64,000 bases of DNA from assembly GCA_032164245.1 (NCBI GenBank), contig JAVMKO010000001.1, positions 80,907,892 through 80,971,891 of the forward strand, written 5' to 3'. This DNA is from Sternotherus odoratus. Lineage: Eukaryota; Chordata; Testudines; Kinosternidae. Both the position numbers and the translations under genes were made by a program. Under the pieces are notes generated by a model. That model worked only from the letters and a program-made list of their open reading frames with translations. It did no database searches and was not told where the DNA came from. Below, piece by piece: positions 44,330 to 55,757 of the stretch. Positions within the stretch are counted from its first letter, which is position 1. Each line of letters begins with the position of its first letter.

Positions 44330-44880
44330 TATAGCACCCTGAATCTCAGGGCCTGAGACACGACTACATAACCTCTATATTCCAGCACCCAGGAACCCAT
44401 GGGATTGAGACCTAGCGGCTTCACCTCTGCTATATTTCAGCACCCAGCGTGTTCTGGGGCCGAGGGATAAAATCCGCCACCTCTGTTATATTCCAGCGCC
44501 TAGAAACCTCCATCAGCCACTCAGTGGTCCTGCTCCCCTCCTCTTTATCACAGTGTCCAGGAGCCTCTGCACTAAGACATAAGTGGATGATCTCTGCTCT
44601 GTTACAGGACTGGCAATCTGCAGCATTGTGCCCCGACTGCATCATCTTTCCCTTCTGGGAACCTCAAGCACTATGAGGCCGTTGCATCCCCTCTGCTATG
44701 TAAAAGCAGCAAGGAACCCCCGGCACTCAGCGACACGTGCGTCACTTCCACTATTTAACAGCATCTGGGAACCTCCAGCACCAAGCTACTGTGACAGCAC
44801 GTCTGCCCTTGTATATTAGGGCATCTGGGAACTGAGCCGTAGCTGTAGGAATACGGCACAGCACCTGGGAACGGCTTCTG
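44330..44880. repeat. Degenerate tandem repeat, about 70-80 bp unit
   Basis: CAGCACCCAGGAACC-like and CCTCTGCTATATT-like motifs alternate (near 44385, 44430, 44490, 44560, 44690, 44760, 44820 and 44860), gradually decaying. Confidence 0.6.
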
Positions 44881-46650
44881 CCTGGACACCTCAGTGGCTG
44901 GAGCTTCCAGTCAGAAGGGGGATATCGAGATCGTCCCATTGTGATCCTGGCATTTAGAATGTACAAATTAATTTCGAAAACGCCGCAGCGAAGAGGAGTG
45001 TGTCATGGTACAAACCTGACTTGTAGATTCTGGGGAAAATCCTAAAAGCTTTTGGTAATAGAGGTTTTAGTGAGTTTAATGCCGATGGAATTAAAAGTCT
45101 CTAGGCACTCGCAGTGAATGGATTTACATCAGGGAGATTAGGGAAGGGAAAACGTTATTGGTGTCCAGGAAACTCAGGGGAGCAGCTGTCAGCTGGTTTA
45201 GATGGAAAGTTCCCCAGCAGACAGGCATGCTGTCATTCAGAGCGTTTGCACTCAGTTTCGTGTGCACACACACACACACACACACTTGCACTAGTGTGCC
45301 CGTCCTCAGCTGGGCACTGGTTTACATTGTTCTATATGTACATATGCAGGTATGTTGATATCCACACATGCTTGTGCACACTCGCAGAATAATACATTTT
45401 CTGCTGTGTGCGTGCCCACATGCTCACAGGTGATGCTCGTCGTGGGGATAAACTCTGAACCGACACGCACAGACACACCACTGTACTCACATACTAGTCT
45501 CTGCGCTGACATGCTTTTATGGACATGGGATCACTCACGTCCGCACAGGCGTCCACCGAAATAAGCAATCACACTCATGTGCACAAGTGCCCATACATCC
45601 TCCATGCCTTGCACCAACTGAGGCAGACCCATGCTAATACACTCTCCCACACACGTGCATGAATATTCCCTCTGATATACCAACTCTCAGAACAAGAGTG
45701 CAGGTGGGTGCCTTAAAATCTCCGACACGCGTGAAGGCCTCCCTCCAAAATACTCACATACACCCTGCACAGCTGTACGTGCTTCACAAGTGCACACAGC
45801 GCAGTCTCCTCCCACAGGGACTTGCATTGTCACCTTGCCCTGGAAAATGCACCTGCCAAATGGGCAGGTAGGTGCAAAACAGTAGCACCTGCCCATTTCC
45901 CGGCCCGTGTTTCTAGGGGGACCTTGGAGATTTGGGGGGGACCGAGTGGCTCAAGGTTCCACTGAAGGATTTTCAGCCTTGGCTGCAGAAGCCGGGAGAA
46001 TGTGGGGCTGGTTTCTTTCCCTCCCCTTCCATTGACTTCTCTCCTGCCTCCTCGCTGTCTGTTGACATGCTGTGTTGTGTGCAGAGATGCAGGTTAACGC
46101 AGGGAGGCTTCTCCTTAAGTGAGGGGTTCTCAAGTGGAGGAGTTGCTTCAATCCCACTTCAAAGATCTTTATCTCCTCTCCAGGCTGGGAGAGTCGGCTG
46201 GGAGATCAGGGAGGATTTGCTGATGCAGAGAGCTCCCCTCACCAGGCAGAGGCAGGGAAAGAGAGAGATTCCTAGCCAGGCAGAGTTCAGAGAGCAGAGA
46301 AGGGGGTGCTTCTAACTGATAGGCCCACCCCGGTCAGTGGGGTGTCTGTGTTTCCTGTTGGGGCGGAGGCAGGAGCTCTGTCCCCCGGTGCTCTCCCTTG
46401 GGTCAGTGCAGTGTGTACTGCGAGGAATAGGGTAGGATGCTTTGCAGCCCTGCGGGGATGTGTGGAGGTGCCCTGGTATTCCCCTCCTAGCTCAGCATGG
46501 TGTGTCTTTTGAGAGCATCTGGAGTCTCCTCTGAGGCACTGCTGGGAGACCCCATCTCCTGTAATGCCACCACTCCTGGCATGGAGGGCACTTGGCCTGT
46601 TCCAATACGCTGAACAGACATGCAGTAGCCTTCGCAACGCAACACCCCTG
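44881..46650. other. No gene seen; CA-rich patches
   Basis: 45255-45660 holds a CA microsatellite and scattered CACATG/CACTC motifs. 45846-45899 has a short inverted repeat of CACCTGCC/CATTT. The rest is unique-looking. Confidence 0.4.
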
Positions 46651-46654
46651 TGGG

Positions 46655-46775
46655 GTGGGGGGAGGGAGGGTGTCATAGAGAGGCAAAGGGACTTGCCCAC
46701 TTCAAACAGCGAGATGGTAACGTTGGTGGGAATAGAACCTAGGCATCCTGACTCCTAGACCCACCCTCAGTGCTC
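46655..46775 (-). repeat. MIR-like SINE remnant
   Basis: AAAGGGACTTGCCCAC, GGGAATAGAACCTAGG and CATCCTGACTCCTAGACC follow antisense MIR order. Confidence 0.6.
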
Positions 46776-46857
46776 CAGAGCCAGGGCTGTTGCTACAGGA
46801 TACCATTTGCTGGGTCAGTAGGTAGTGCCCTCTGAGGGAAGCACTGGAATGCCAAGC

Positions 46858-47382
46858 TGTGACGGAGTAGAAATGCTCTGTTTCTCTGGCTATTGTGTGA
46901 AGGGGCCATACCTGAAGCTGTAACTTGACCCCAGGGGGGGAAGGGTGGTCACCTGACCTGCCTGGGGAAGGAAAGACAAAAGGGAAGGAGGGGTGTGGCT
47001 GGAGAGAGGAGTTGGGAGTCTGGAGCTAGCTGGAGCCAGGCAGGGAAGAGTCAGGGAGCTCGAGGCAAGCTGGCCTAGTTCTCTGGCCCCCAAAATGGAT
47101 CCAGCTGAGGGGTCACACTCGCTGTGTGGTCTGTGTTAGACCAGGTACAGGTCATCGAATAAACCTCTGTTTTACTGGCTGGCTGAGAGTCACGTCTGAC
47201 TGTGGAGTGGGGTGCAGAATCCACGGGCTCCTCCAGGACCCCACCCGGGCGGGCTCGCTGTGGGAAGCGCACGGAGGGGCAGAAGTTGCTGAATGCTCCG
47301 AGGTCAGACCCAGGAAGGTGGAAGTGAGTACCGTGAAGCTCCTAGCCTTGGAAACAGGCTGTGTATGGAGAGGGGATACTTC
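46858..47382 (+). mobile_element. LTR family A, U3 type 2 (left part), broken by another LTR
   Basis: It starts TGTGACGGAG, has AATAAA at 47158-47163, and matches the LTR at 28298 almost throughout. It is cut at 47382 by a second LTR and resumes at 48484 with CCCCCGGAGTTCTGACTGG. It does not reach its own 3' end: similarity stops near 48530. Confidence 0.88.
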
Positions 47383-48483
47383 TGTCACGTTACTGGAATT
47401 ATTTGGTACCATATAGATCATTGGGGTACCAAATATTATGTGAAGGGGGTCATAACAGGTGTCTATGACCAGGTTATGGAGGGCTGATTTTAAATATGCC
47501 ATTGATATGTGTGTATCTTTTTTGAAACTAAAGTTATGAATACTGAATATATGGTGCCTGTACTTCAAACTTATGCTTGGCTGCTGGGTGAGATCTCAGA
47601 CAAGCTGTTAACTTGAATGGCGTGCTTGATGGCCCATTAAAGGGCCATCAACTGCACAATGAACTTTGTCCACACGCGAGGAGCTTCGCCAGGAATGGGA
47701 CATGCCTGGGCAAAAACTGAATCGTGAAGAGCCTGGTGATTGGACCATGTGGCTATGAACCTCCATTGTGCAACTGGACTCTGCATAAGGAGGAGGAGGG
47801 TCTTCGCCCACAGGAGGAAGTCTATAAAGCCTGGAAGAACGTCCTCCATTTTGTCTTCTACCTCCAGCCTTCAGCCTGCCTTGTTTCCAGCTTTGGATGG
47901 AACTTTGCTACACAGGGGAACTCTGGACAAAGGTGCTGACCCATCCCTGCAGGGGATGCTTTCCAAAGACTTTGATTTAAACCTGCAGTTTATTCTACCT
48001 TTGCTGCAAGCCTGAACCAAGAGATGTGCCATTACTGCATGTAATTGATTTCTTTTAACCATTCTTAACCCTCACCTATACCTTTTTCCTTGTATAATAA
48101 ACCTTTAGATTTTAGATTCTAAAGGATTGGCAACAGTGTGATTTGTGGGAAGATCTGATTTGTATATTGACCTGGGTCTAGGGCCTGATTCTTTGGAATT
48201 GGGGAGAACCGTTTTCTTTATTTGGGGGATTGGTTTTCATAACCTTTGATCCCCAGGACAGGAGGCTGCTGGTGGTGATACTGGGAACCTGGAGTGTCTA
48301 AGGGGATTGCTAGTGTGACTTGTGGTTAGCCAGTGGGGCGTAACCAAAGTCTTTTCTGTTTGGCTGGTTTGGTTTGCGTTAGTGTGGAAAACCCCCAGCT
48401 TTGGGCTGTAGTTGCCCCTTTGGAAGCAATCTGTCCTGATCTGACACTCACAGTTGGATCCCACCAGGAACAGCACCGTCACA
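47383..48483 (+). mobile_element. LTR family B, complete, nested in a family A LTR (1101 bp)
   Basis: It starts TGTCACG and ends CGTCACA. The 5-bp target duplication ACTTC is exact (47378-47382 and 48484-48488), and the host LTR is continuous when it is removed. A TATA box (TCTATAAAG, 47821-47829) and AATAAA (48096-48101) are suitably spaced. It is a solo LTR with no viral genes. Confidence 0.92.
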
Positions 48484-48529
48484 ACTTCCCCCGGAGTTCT
48501 GACTGGCTTCATAGGGAGCAAGTTCCAGC

Positions 48530-49352
48530 TAACAATGAACTTTGTAGCCGAGCTTCCTCAGGAATGCGGCCTCCCTGGTAATGAGCGGAGTCTGGTTCAA
48601 ACCTGGGACTGGGCCATGTGCTCTGAGAGTCCATGTGGACTCTGGATAAGGAGGAGGAGGGGCTCTCCCCCCACAGGAGGAAGTCTGTATAAACTCCATT
48701 TTGTTCTCAGTTGGCTCAAACAACTGCCCTCCACCCCCTAAGGATTCCTGGAAGAAACTGGAACAGAGGACTGTGACTGCAGGGGGGGGGGGGGGGAGGG
48801 GAGGGGAGTGATAGCTGGACCCAGGCTAACGGAGTTTAGCCTGAAAGAAGGAATTCACTGTGGGTGAGGCTTTTTGCTGTAATAGTGTTAGATTTGCGTG
48901 TTCTGTTTATTTTGTTTGGTAATTCACTTCATTCTGACTGTTACTACTTGGAACCACTTAAATCCTATTTCCTGTCTTTATTAAAATCACATTTTACTTA
49001 TTAATTAGCCTGGCACACGTGTTGGTACCTGGGGGGGCAAACAGCTGTGCATATCTCTCTATCATTGTTATAGAGGATGAACAATCCATGAGTTTGCCCT
49101 GTATAAGCTTTATACAGGGCAAAACAAATTTTATTCAGGGTTTGACCCCATTGGGAGTTGAGCATCTGAGTGCCAGAGGTACGAATACCTCCTGCCTGTT
49201 TCCAGGAAAGCCCACAGCTGTTAGGGGATGTGGCTCAGACCTGGCAGGGTACTGAGGTCCTAAGCTGTTGGGGCAGGAAAACTGAGGCAGGAGTAGCCTT
49301 GGCACATCAGGTGGCAGCTCCTAAAGGGTTTCTGTGATCTCAACCCGTCACA
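48530..49352 (+). mobile_element. LTR family B-related, 5'-truncated
   Basis: From AACAATGAACTTTGT onward it resembles the middle of the family B LTR (AAGGAGGAGGAGG, CACAGGAGGAAGTCT, TATAAA) and ends CCCGTCACA. It joins the family A sequence near 48530 without its own first part. A G-rich run is at 48782-48797. Confidence 0.7.
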
Positions 49353-52300
49353 CCTGCGAGTCCCTGAAGTTGCACAGATGATTGTGCGGCAAGCGCTTGA
49401 TCCGTTACTTCTCTCATCCCGTTGAAAATGTGTCAGTTGTCCAATTGGTGAGCAGAAATAACACGATGTGATGGAGGCAACTAACCAGCCAAACAGCCCG
49501 GCCAGTGAAGAGTCAGAGCGTGCAGTTTGCAGCTGACCCAGAGGCTAGGAGCCCTTTGCCCAAACGCTCTGGAGAATGAGGCATGCAGAGTCAGGCGTTA
49601 TTTGCTCCCCAATATACAGGGGCTGGTTTTGGAACCAAGCTTAGCGTGACCAGCTCCAGTTGGCATGAGCAGAGCGCTGTCGCTGCCTCTTCTTTGTCTC
49701 TCTGAGTGTCTCCTCTTCTCTCTGGTTTCCTCTCTTTCCCTCACTTGTGGTCTGTCTCATCTTCCATCTCTCTCTCTGTCTTCACTCTTTCCTGCTTTCT
49801 CTCTCCTCTTCATTCTCTGCCCTCTGTCTCCCCATCTCTCCCAAGAACAGGAGGGACCTAACTTCTGTAACTCATCCTCTGGCATCATATGCCTGGTACC
49901 AAACCCCACCGGGCTGGCTGGGGGCTGCACACACCAGATGCCCACAACTTGCTTGCTACTATGTTAGAGTTGCCATGGGAGAAGGGGGAACAGGGAGGGA
50001 GGAAGAGCCTTCCCAGCAGCTGCAGCCATAGCAGCCAAAACTCCTCCACTTAGCAGAGAACACCCCTTTCTCTGTCTCCTTTCCACGGCCCACCTTTAGA
50101 AAGCACGCCACAGAATGCTGCCTTGGAAGCCCCCTAGTTAGTGTCCCGCATGTGCTGAAGAGAGCCCTTCATTACCACAGATGTGACTGCGGGAGGCACA
50201 AATTAGCATGTGTTTCAGGGTGGGATCAGTGTCAGAAATCCACTTAAGTCCCCTCGCCTCCCCTTAATCCATTCTCCCTACCCCACAGATGCTGCCAAGG
50301 ATGGGCGTTGCCCCCAATATCCTATTCTCTTGGTTTACTGGGGGCAGGGGGGAAATGTGCATGAAAGTAGATTCAACCCAACCGCAAACAAGGCCTCCAC
50401 GCTCTTGTGACCTCTGTAGGATGCTGTGGGGAGGGATTGGAAACCTTCTTCCCCCTCCCTCTTCTCCCTACATGTGTGCACGCAGGTCGGGGGTCATTAC
50501 CGGCCCCACGGTGTCTCAGGAAGCCTGTGCCTGAGCTCAGAGGGTGCTAATTAGTGAGAGGACTGATGAGATTAGAAATTAAGTGTTTGTTTTTCTCCTT
50601 TCCTGTGGTGTTTTTTTTTTTTTTTTAATTGAGCAGATGGAGAGTTTGGAGTCACAGGATGGGAGGCAGCCAGGAGCCTAATTGGGAGTCGAAAGCCCTG
50701 TGGGTGTGGGGTGGACAGGAGGTAGTGCCCCCTGACACACACATGTACACAATGCTGTGCCAGCCACAACAAACCCTGGCTCTACCATGCAAAGGCCTCT
50801 TGCCCTCCGCCGGCTTGAGTGGGGCATCCCCTTTCCACTTCCTGTCCCTCTGCACGCAGTCCTCCCCTAAGGCCTGACCTCCCTGCCTCCTGGCCCTTGC
50901 TCTGCTGGCCTGAGGGGAATTCAGTCTCCAGCTTCGCTCAGGCCTTGCCTCTGTCTCTACCGCATGGGAACCCCGATCCTGCCCCTGGGGTGGGCAGCGA
51001 GCGAGGCTGATTCCCCATCACACAAAGGCCCTTTAATATCACTCTGGCACCCTGGAAGAGGATGGAGCCAGTTTCCCCTCTGGCTGGAGCAGATTTGGCA
51101 TTCAGGCTCTGGGCTAGCCCTGCCTCCAGCCCCCAGCATAGGGGTCCATTGAAGGCAGGGAGGGGTCATGCCCACATGGCACTGTACCATGGCTGTCCTT
51201 GGCTCCCGGGGCTCAGAGGGGGCCATGGGAAAGGGAGTGTAAGTGGGAGTAGCCCAAAGGCTGCGTGGGAACAGGGTGGGGGTGGGGATTCAATTCACTG
51301 CTCCGCTCGCTTCCCTAGAGCTGGCTGGGAAGGGTGCTCGGAGGGTTACCGCTCTTGCCTGTCCCGCGGGAGACCAAGCTCTTTCACCCCACCCGCTGGG
51401 AGAACCGCAGTGCCAGGGGGCCAAGAAACAAAGCAGCACTTAACGTTGGTCTATAGTGCCCCCCTTTGGCGGTGTGTTGCTGGACCGTTCCATTCCCCGT
51501 GGTCGGAAGGCTGTGACGGGTCAGCTTGGAGAAGTGTGTGGGGGGGGGGTGGGAGTTTGCTGTTATTATGAGGGCCCTCTGCGGTCCAGCCGGCCTGGGG
51601 TGGAGGCGGGGGAAGCAGCTGAGGGCTGTAATGGGGGAGGCAGCTCCTGGCTGGGACAAGTTGGCTTTGATTCTCACATGTGGAACAGCTTGTCACTAGT
51701 CCAAGCCAGATCCCTAGTTTCAGACGCGGAGAGGTGTAAACGGGAGTGTGGTGATGCCAGCTGCCTAGCAGAGCGGGAGGGGCTGAGCAGGCACATGCCG
51801 CGATCGGCTTGGTATCTCCAGGGGGAGTGAATAGGCTGCGGGCAAACCACGGATGCCTTTTGGCACAGGTCGCGGATGGGAAATCCCTCTGCTGGCTAAG
51901 CTAGTGGCGATAGTTCTCTGGTATTCCTTGTGCTTCAGAGCCCTGAGTTTGAAGCCTGGAACATGCTGTGCCCGAGTGCATGAAACAAGGTCCTGTAGGT
52001 CCAGGAGGACAGGGGTGCAAGTTACTGGAAAGCCAAGGGTGTATCTGTGTGTACATGTGTATGTACCTGCGAGTTGGTGCCTGTTGGGCGGGTGTGTGGT
52101 TGCATTTTGCAGCGTGGAGGCCGTCGTGTGCCTGTGGGTGTCTGTGTTTGTGCTGTCAGGGGGTGTGTGTCTGTGGAGGAGTCCATTCCCACTCCCTTTG
52201 TCACCTTGGTGCTCTTCACTACTCTGCCCTGCTCCCTTCCAAACAAACAGGTGGGAACCCAACCCCCGCCCCATTACCACCACATTGCAGCTGGATTCCT

Positions 52301-53400
52301 GGTTCGGATTCATTGTTCGTGTTGCCACGGCAACCGAAAGCCAGGGAGTAAATGAAAGTATCCTCCCCAGTGCTTAACACCCCCATGCCGCAATGTAATA
52401 ATGTCAGAATAGGAATCTGGTTCACACCCCACCCTCCCGCTCCAATTCAGCAGAGACCCCCCTGGATACCAATAAAGTGCCTGCCAGAGCCTTCAGTTGA
52501 TTGAAAGCAGAGAATTAGGTTGGGGAGGTGGGGGGGGGAGGAGTGTCTTCACTGTTGAAGTGATTAACGGTTTCAATGCTGCTCCCTGCCTGCAGTGGAA
52601 TGGGGGTCCTAGCTGAACTGGTTTCTGAGAAGGTTTGACTGGTCAGCACCATTGGGAACCAGCCGATGTCAGAACCAGGCTTTAAATCTGTGTTCTTGCT
52701 TAACAAAAGTCATCGTAGCACCAATAAGGAGGGGGCCTCAGAGACATGCGGGGAAAGTCAGGACATAATTAGGCCAGGACTAAGGCTCCCCTCCAGCTGA
52801 GCACAGAAAATCACATGCTGGGATACCTGCTGAGTTCAAAGAGGATCTGTCAGATACACTGTGCTGGAGTCAGGCAGAAAAGAGTCTTTCCAACTCTGCT
52901 AGCACCCTGGGAATAATGTACGCCTGCTTGCAATGGGAATACCAGGATGTACCTAGGCGGGGAAGAACCTGAACTGGGCTGCTGTGGTTCTTGAATGGAC
53001 TCTGGGGGTAGCCATGGGAGGAGGGGAAGAACCCGAATCGAATTTGTTGAATGCTTGCTCCAGATCTGGGGCTTTGCAGGGGTCCTTAACACCCAGGGGG
53101 TGATCCTTCCTCTACCACCAGCATGAGAATGTGCTGTCGTCCCAGCTGTGGCCGTCAGTCGTTTCATTAGGAGTCTCAGTGAGTCTTTTGGCTGGATTTC
53201 CCCCGGGAATCCGATTTCAAGGCTCCTAGTGACTACTAATGTGTAAATACCGTGTGCCTCAGCATGGCAATGTAATAGCAGGAGTGGTTTGGAGCTGTCA
53301 GAGACCATCCCCAACGAAAGCCCCTTCCGTCTCTGCGTGACAATTGGTGCAAGCTGGAGAAATGATTGGCAGGAGTCTCCTGCTTCTGGGCACGCCTAGT
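49353..53400. other. No gene seen; low-complexity patches in unique sequence
   Basis: 49675-49850 is CT-rich. A T run is at 50611-50627. 52030-52180 is TG-rich. Scattered G runs occur at 51541-51549 and 52529-52538. No exon with convincing splice sites. Confidence 0.4.
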
Positions 53401-54640
53401 TAACAATGTGGTTTAGTAGACCCTGGGTCACCTCACACCCAAGTGAATGGGGAGGCAGCAGAGATGACCTATGGAAAAAGGCATAGGGATCATTTGATGT
53501 ACAACAGCAGCTGTGTAAAAAAAATCCAACTTGTTTCACAAGTGTTAATTAATACAAGCAAAGGGGAAAAAGCACAACTTTTTAAAGGTTTCACAGAGAC
53601 TATAAACTGGCAGCACGGGGAGGGGGGTGGAGGGAATGTAATGAATGCAAATTAATGGCATAAATTTCGGGTTACTTTACTTTACGAATGTTAACAAGCG
53701 TATAAAAAAATGGTTCTTTCCCAGTTTCCTGTCAATACGTATTTAATTCTTTCCCTTTATTTGTTGCTGAAAAGATTGTTTTTAGTATATCCCTCATAAA
53801 TTAATTTGGTTTTCTTTTCTTTTCTTTTTCTTTTCATGTGCCCATCATCATAATGTCTAGGCATGTATGTTGTAATATCTAATCTCTCTCGCTCTCTCTC
53901 TAGCAGTCAGTGGGCCTCCAGTCTGGTACATAACATGGCCAATTTCCAAACGTACACTTTTCTCTACTACAGGTAGACTAGTGAGGCAAGGAGCAAATTA
54001 ATGGGATAGCTGAACAGCCTAACATGTTTACCAATCACTCAAATTGGGGTTTGGTACAACAGGGCATAGAGACAGAGATAAATACATGGGTAGATAGCTG
54101 GACTGTCCCATGGATTCACTTCCAAACAGCTGTCTCCATCCCTCATGCTGTAACCCCTCTTTCCAATTCTGTGTTTCCATAGAACTGGAGACAATGAGGG
54201 GATTCCAGCTCCTTGCTGAGACCAGGATACCATGAGTACTTGCCCCATCTCTTAGGTATCTCTGCCTCCTGCTTTGTTTACAGTTTGCTAAGTGCTTGGT
54301 TTTAACACTTTAGGTGAGCCCTGCAGAAGCCACTCTTGCTGTTCTGTGTCTATCCAAGCCAGCAAGACCACCCCAGCCTGTATTGTCAATGTGAATTATA
54401 CATTTCAGACCTCAGGCCCATGCTGGCAGCTCGATGGAGGGAAGTAGAATCTCATTTTGATCTGGAAAACCAAGCTGAGTTGGTTGTGGAACTGGCAGGG
54501 AACGAACATGGAGCAGAGAGATATATTTAATGGCAATTCATAGTTTTGGCCACAGTCCTGCTCTTTCACAACCCTGGAGACCTTGTCGCCGGTGCTGTGT
54601 TTCAGCACCATGGACAGCAGTTCCCTGCCATAACTTCCCT
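53401..54640. other. No gene seen; candidate conserved AT-rich element
   Basis: 53540-53830 is AT-rich, largely free of transposon hallmarks, and contains ATGCAAATTAATGGC and GAATGTTAACAAG. A CT-rich repeat is at 53883-53901. The remainder is unique-looking. Confidence 0.4.
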
Positions 54641-54644
54641 CTTT

Positions 54645-54880
54645 AAGAAGTAACAGAGTCCTGTCGCACCTTTTTAAAGACTAACTAAAGTTTTGAAGCA
54701 TAAGCTTTCATGGGCTAATACCCACTTCGTCGGATGCAAGCAGTGGAAGTGTCCCAGGGGCAGGTATAAATAAGTAGGCAAGAACCAGGTAGGAGATAAC
54801 AAGGTTAGCATCAGGTATTTTTGGAACACCAGAGGGGAAATGGGAAGAAGGATGGAATGACAGGTTGGAGTGTCTAGTCG
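54645..54880 (+). repeat. Interspersed repeat, single-orientation relative of the 6.1 kb fold-back
   Basis: ACAGAGTCCTGTCGCACC, GCATAAGCTTTCATGGGC and ACCCACTTCGTCGGATGC match the left arm at 6091 and then continue with sequence not present there. Confidence 0.75.
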
Positions 54881-54914
54881 GCAGTAAAAGGGAGACTATA
54901 TTTTTAGAAGCAAG

Positions 54915-55150
54915 TTGGAAAGGTTTAGATTGGATATTAGGAAAAACTTTTTCACTAGGAGGGTGGTGAAGCACTGGAATGGGTTACCTAGGGAGGTGAT
55001 AGAATCACCTTCCTTAGAGGTTTTTAAGGTCAGGCTTGATAAAGCCCTGGCTGGAATGATTTAGTTGGGGATTGGTCCTGCTTTAAGCAGGGGGTTGGAC
55101 TAGATGACCTCCAGAGGTCCCTTCCAACCCTAATATTCTATGATTCTATG
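54915..55150 (+). mobile_element. CR1 LINE 3' end
   Basis: TATTAGGAAAAACTTTTTC, CACTGGAATGGGTTACC and TTGGACTAGATGACC lead to the tandem ATTCTATGATTCTATG tail, the diagnostic CR1 terminus. It is heavily 5'-truncated. Confidence 0.88.
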
Positions 55151-55155
55151 AAAAG

Positions 55156-55158
<3 letters not shown>

Positions 55159-55203
<45 letters not shown>
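55159..55203. repeat. (GA)n microsatellite
   Basis: More than 20 GA dinucleotides directly after the CR1 tail. Confidence 0.95.
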
Positions 55204-55207
<4 letters not shown>

Positions 55208-55228
55208 GTTGGTGGGTGGATCACTCAT

Positions 55229-55356
55229 AGGGTGACCAGACAGCAAATGTGAAAAATTGGGACTGGGGTGGGGTAGAGAGGTAATAGGAACCTATATAAG
55301 AAAAAGACCCCAAAATTAGATCTGTCCCTATAAAATTGGGACATCTGGTCGCCCTA
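55229..55356 (+). mobile_element. Short TIR element (MITE), copy 2
   Basis: The ends AGGGTGACCAGA and TCTGGTCGCCCT match the element at 8919 with one mismatch, and the interior is closely similar. The flanks share CACTCA, a decayed target duplication. Confidence 0.85.
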
Positions 55357-55614
55357 ACACTCAAAGGCAAGAGTATCCAGGCAGGAAGAATCTGTTGTGT
55401 TTGGGAGATGAAGATAGGATCAGCATGGATGCTTAGAAAGAATAATTTGGGCCCTGCAATGGGACTATGCATGTGCTTAAAGTTGGGTATGTGCCTCAGT
55501 GGTTTGCTGATTCAAGGTCCGAAAGTATGAGCAGAGGGAGAGGGCATGAGGACTGGACAATGAGCAAAGGGCATTGTAAGGAATGGATGTGGGCCTTTTA
55601 TGAGGGCTTTGCGG

Positions 55615-55757
55615 AAAGGAAAGATAGACCGTGACTGAGGGAATCTAGGTTAAATTCCCTGCTCCACCACAGACATCCTTTGAGGTTTTGGGCGGGTCAC
55701 TTAATCTCTTTGTTCCTCTGCTTTCCATCGGTAACATGGGGATAATGATCCTTTATG
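55615..55757 (+). repeat. MIR-like SINE
   Basis: TTGGGCGGGTCACTTAATC-like core with GTAACATGGGGATAATGATC after it. A CR1 LINE begins directly downstream. Confidence 0.65.
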
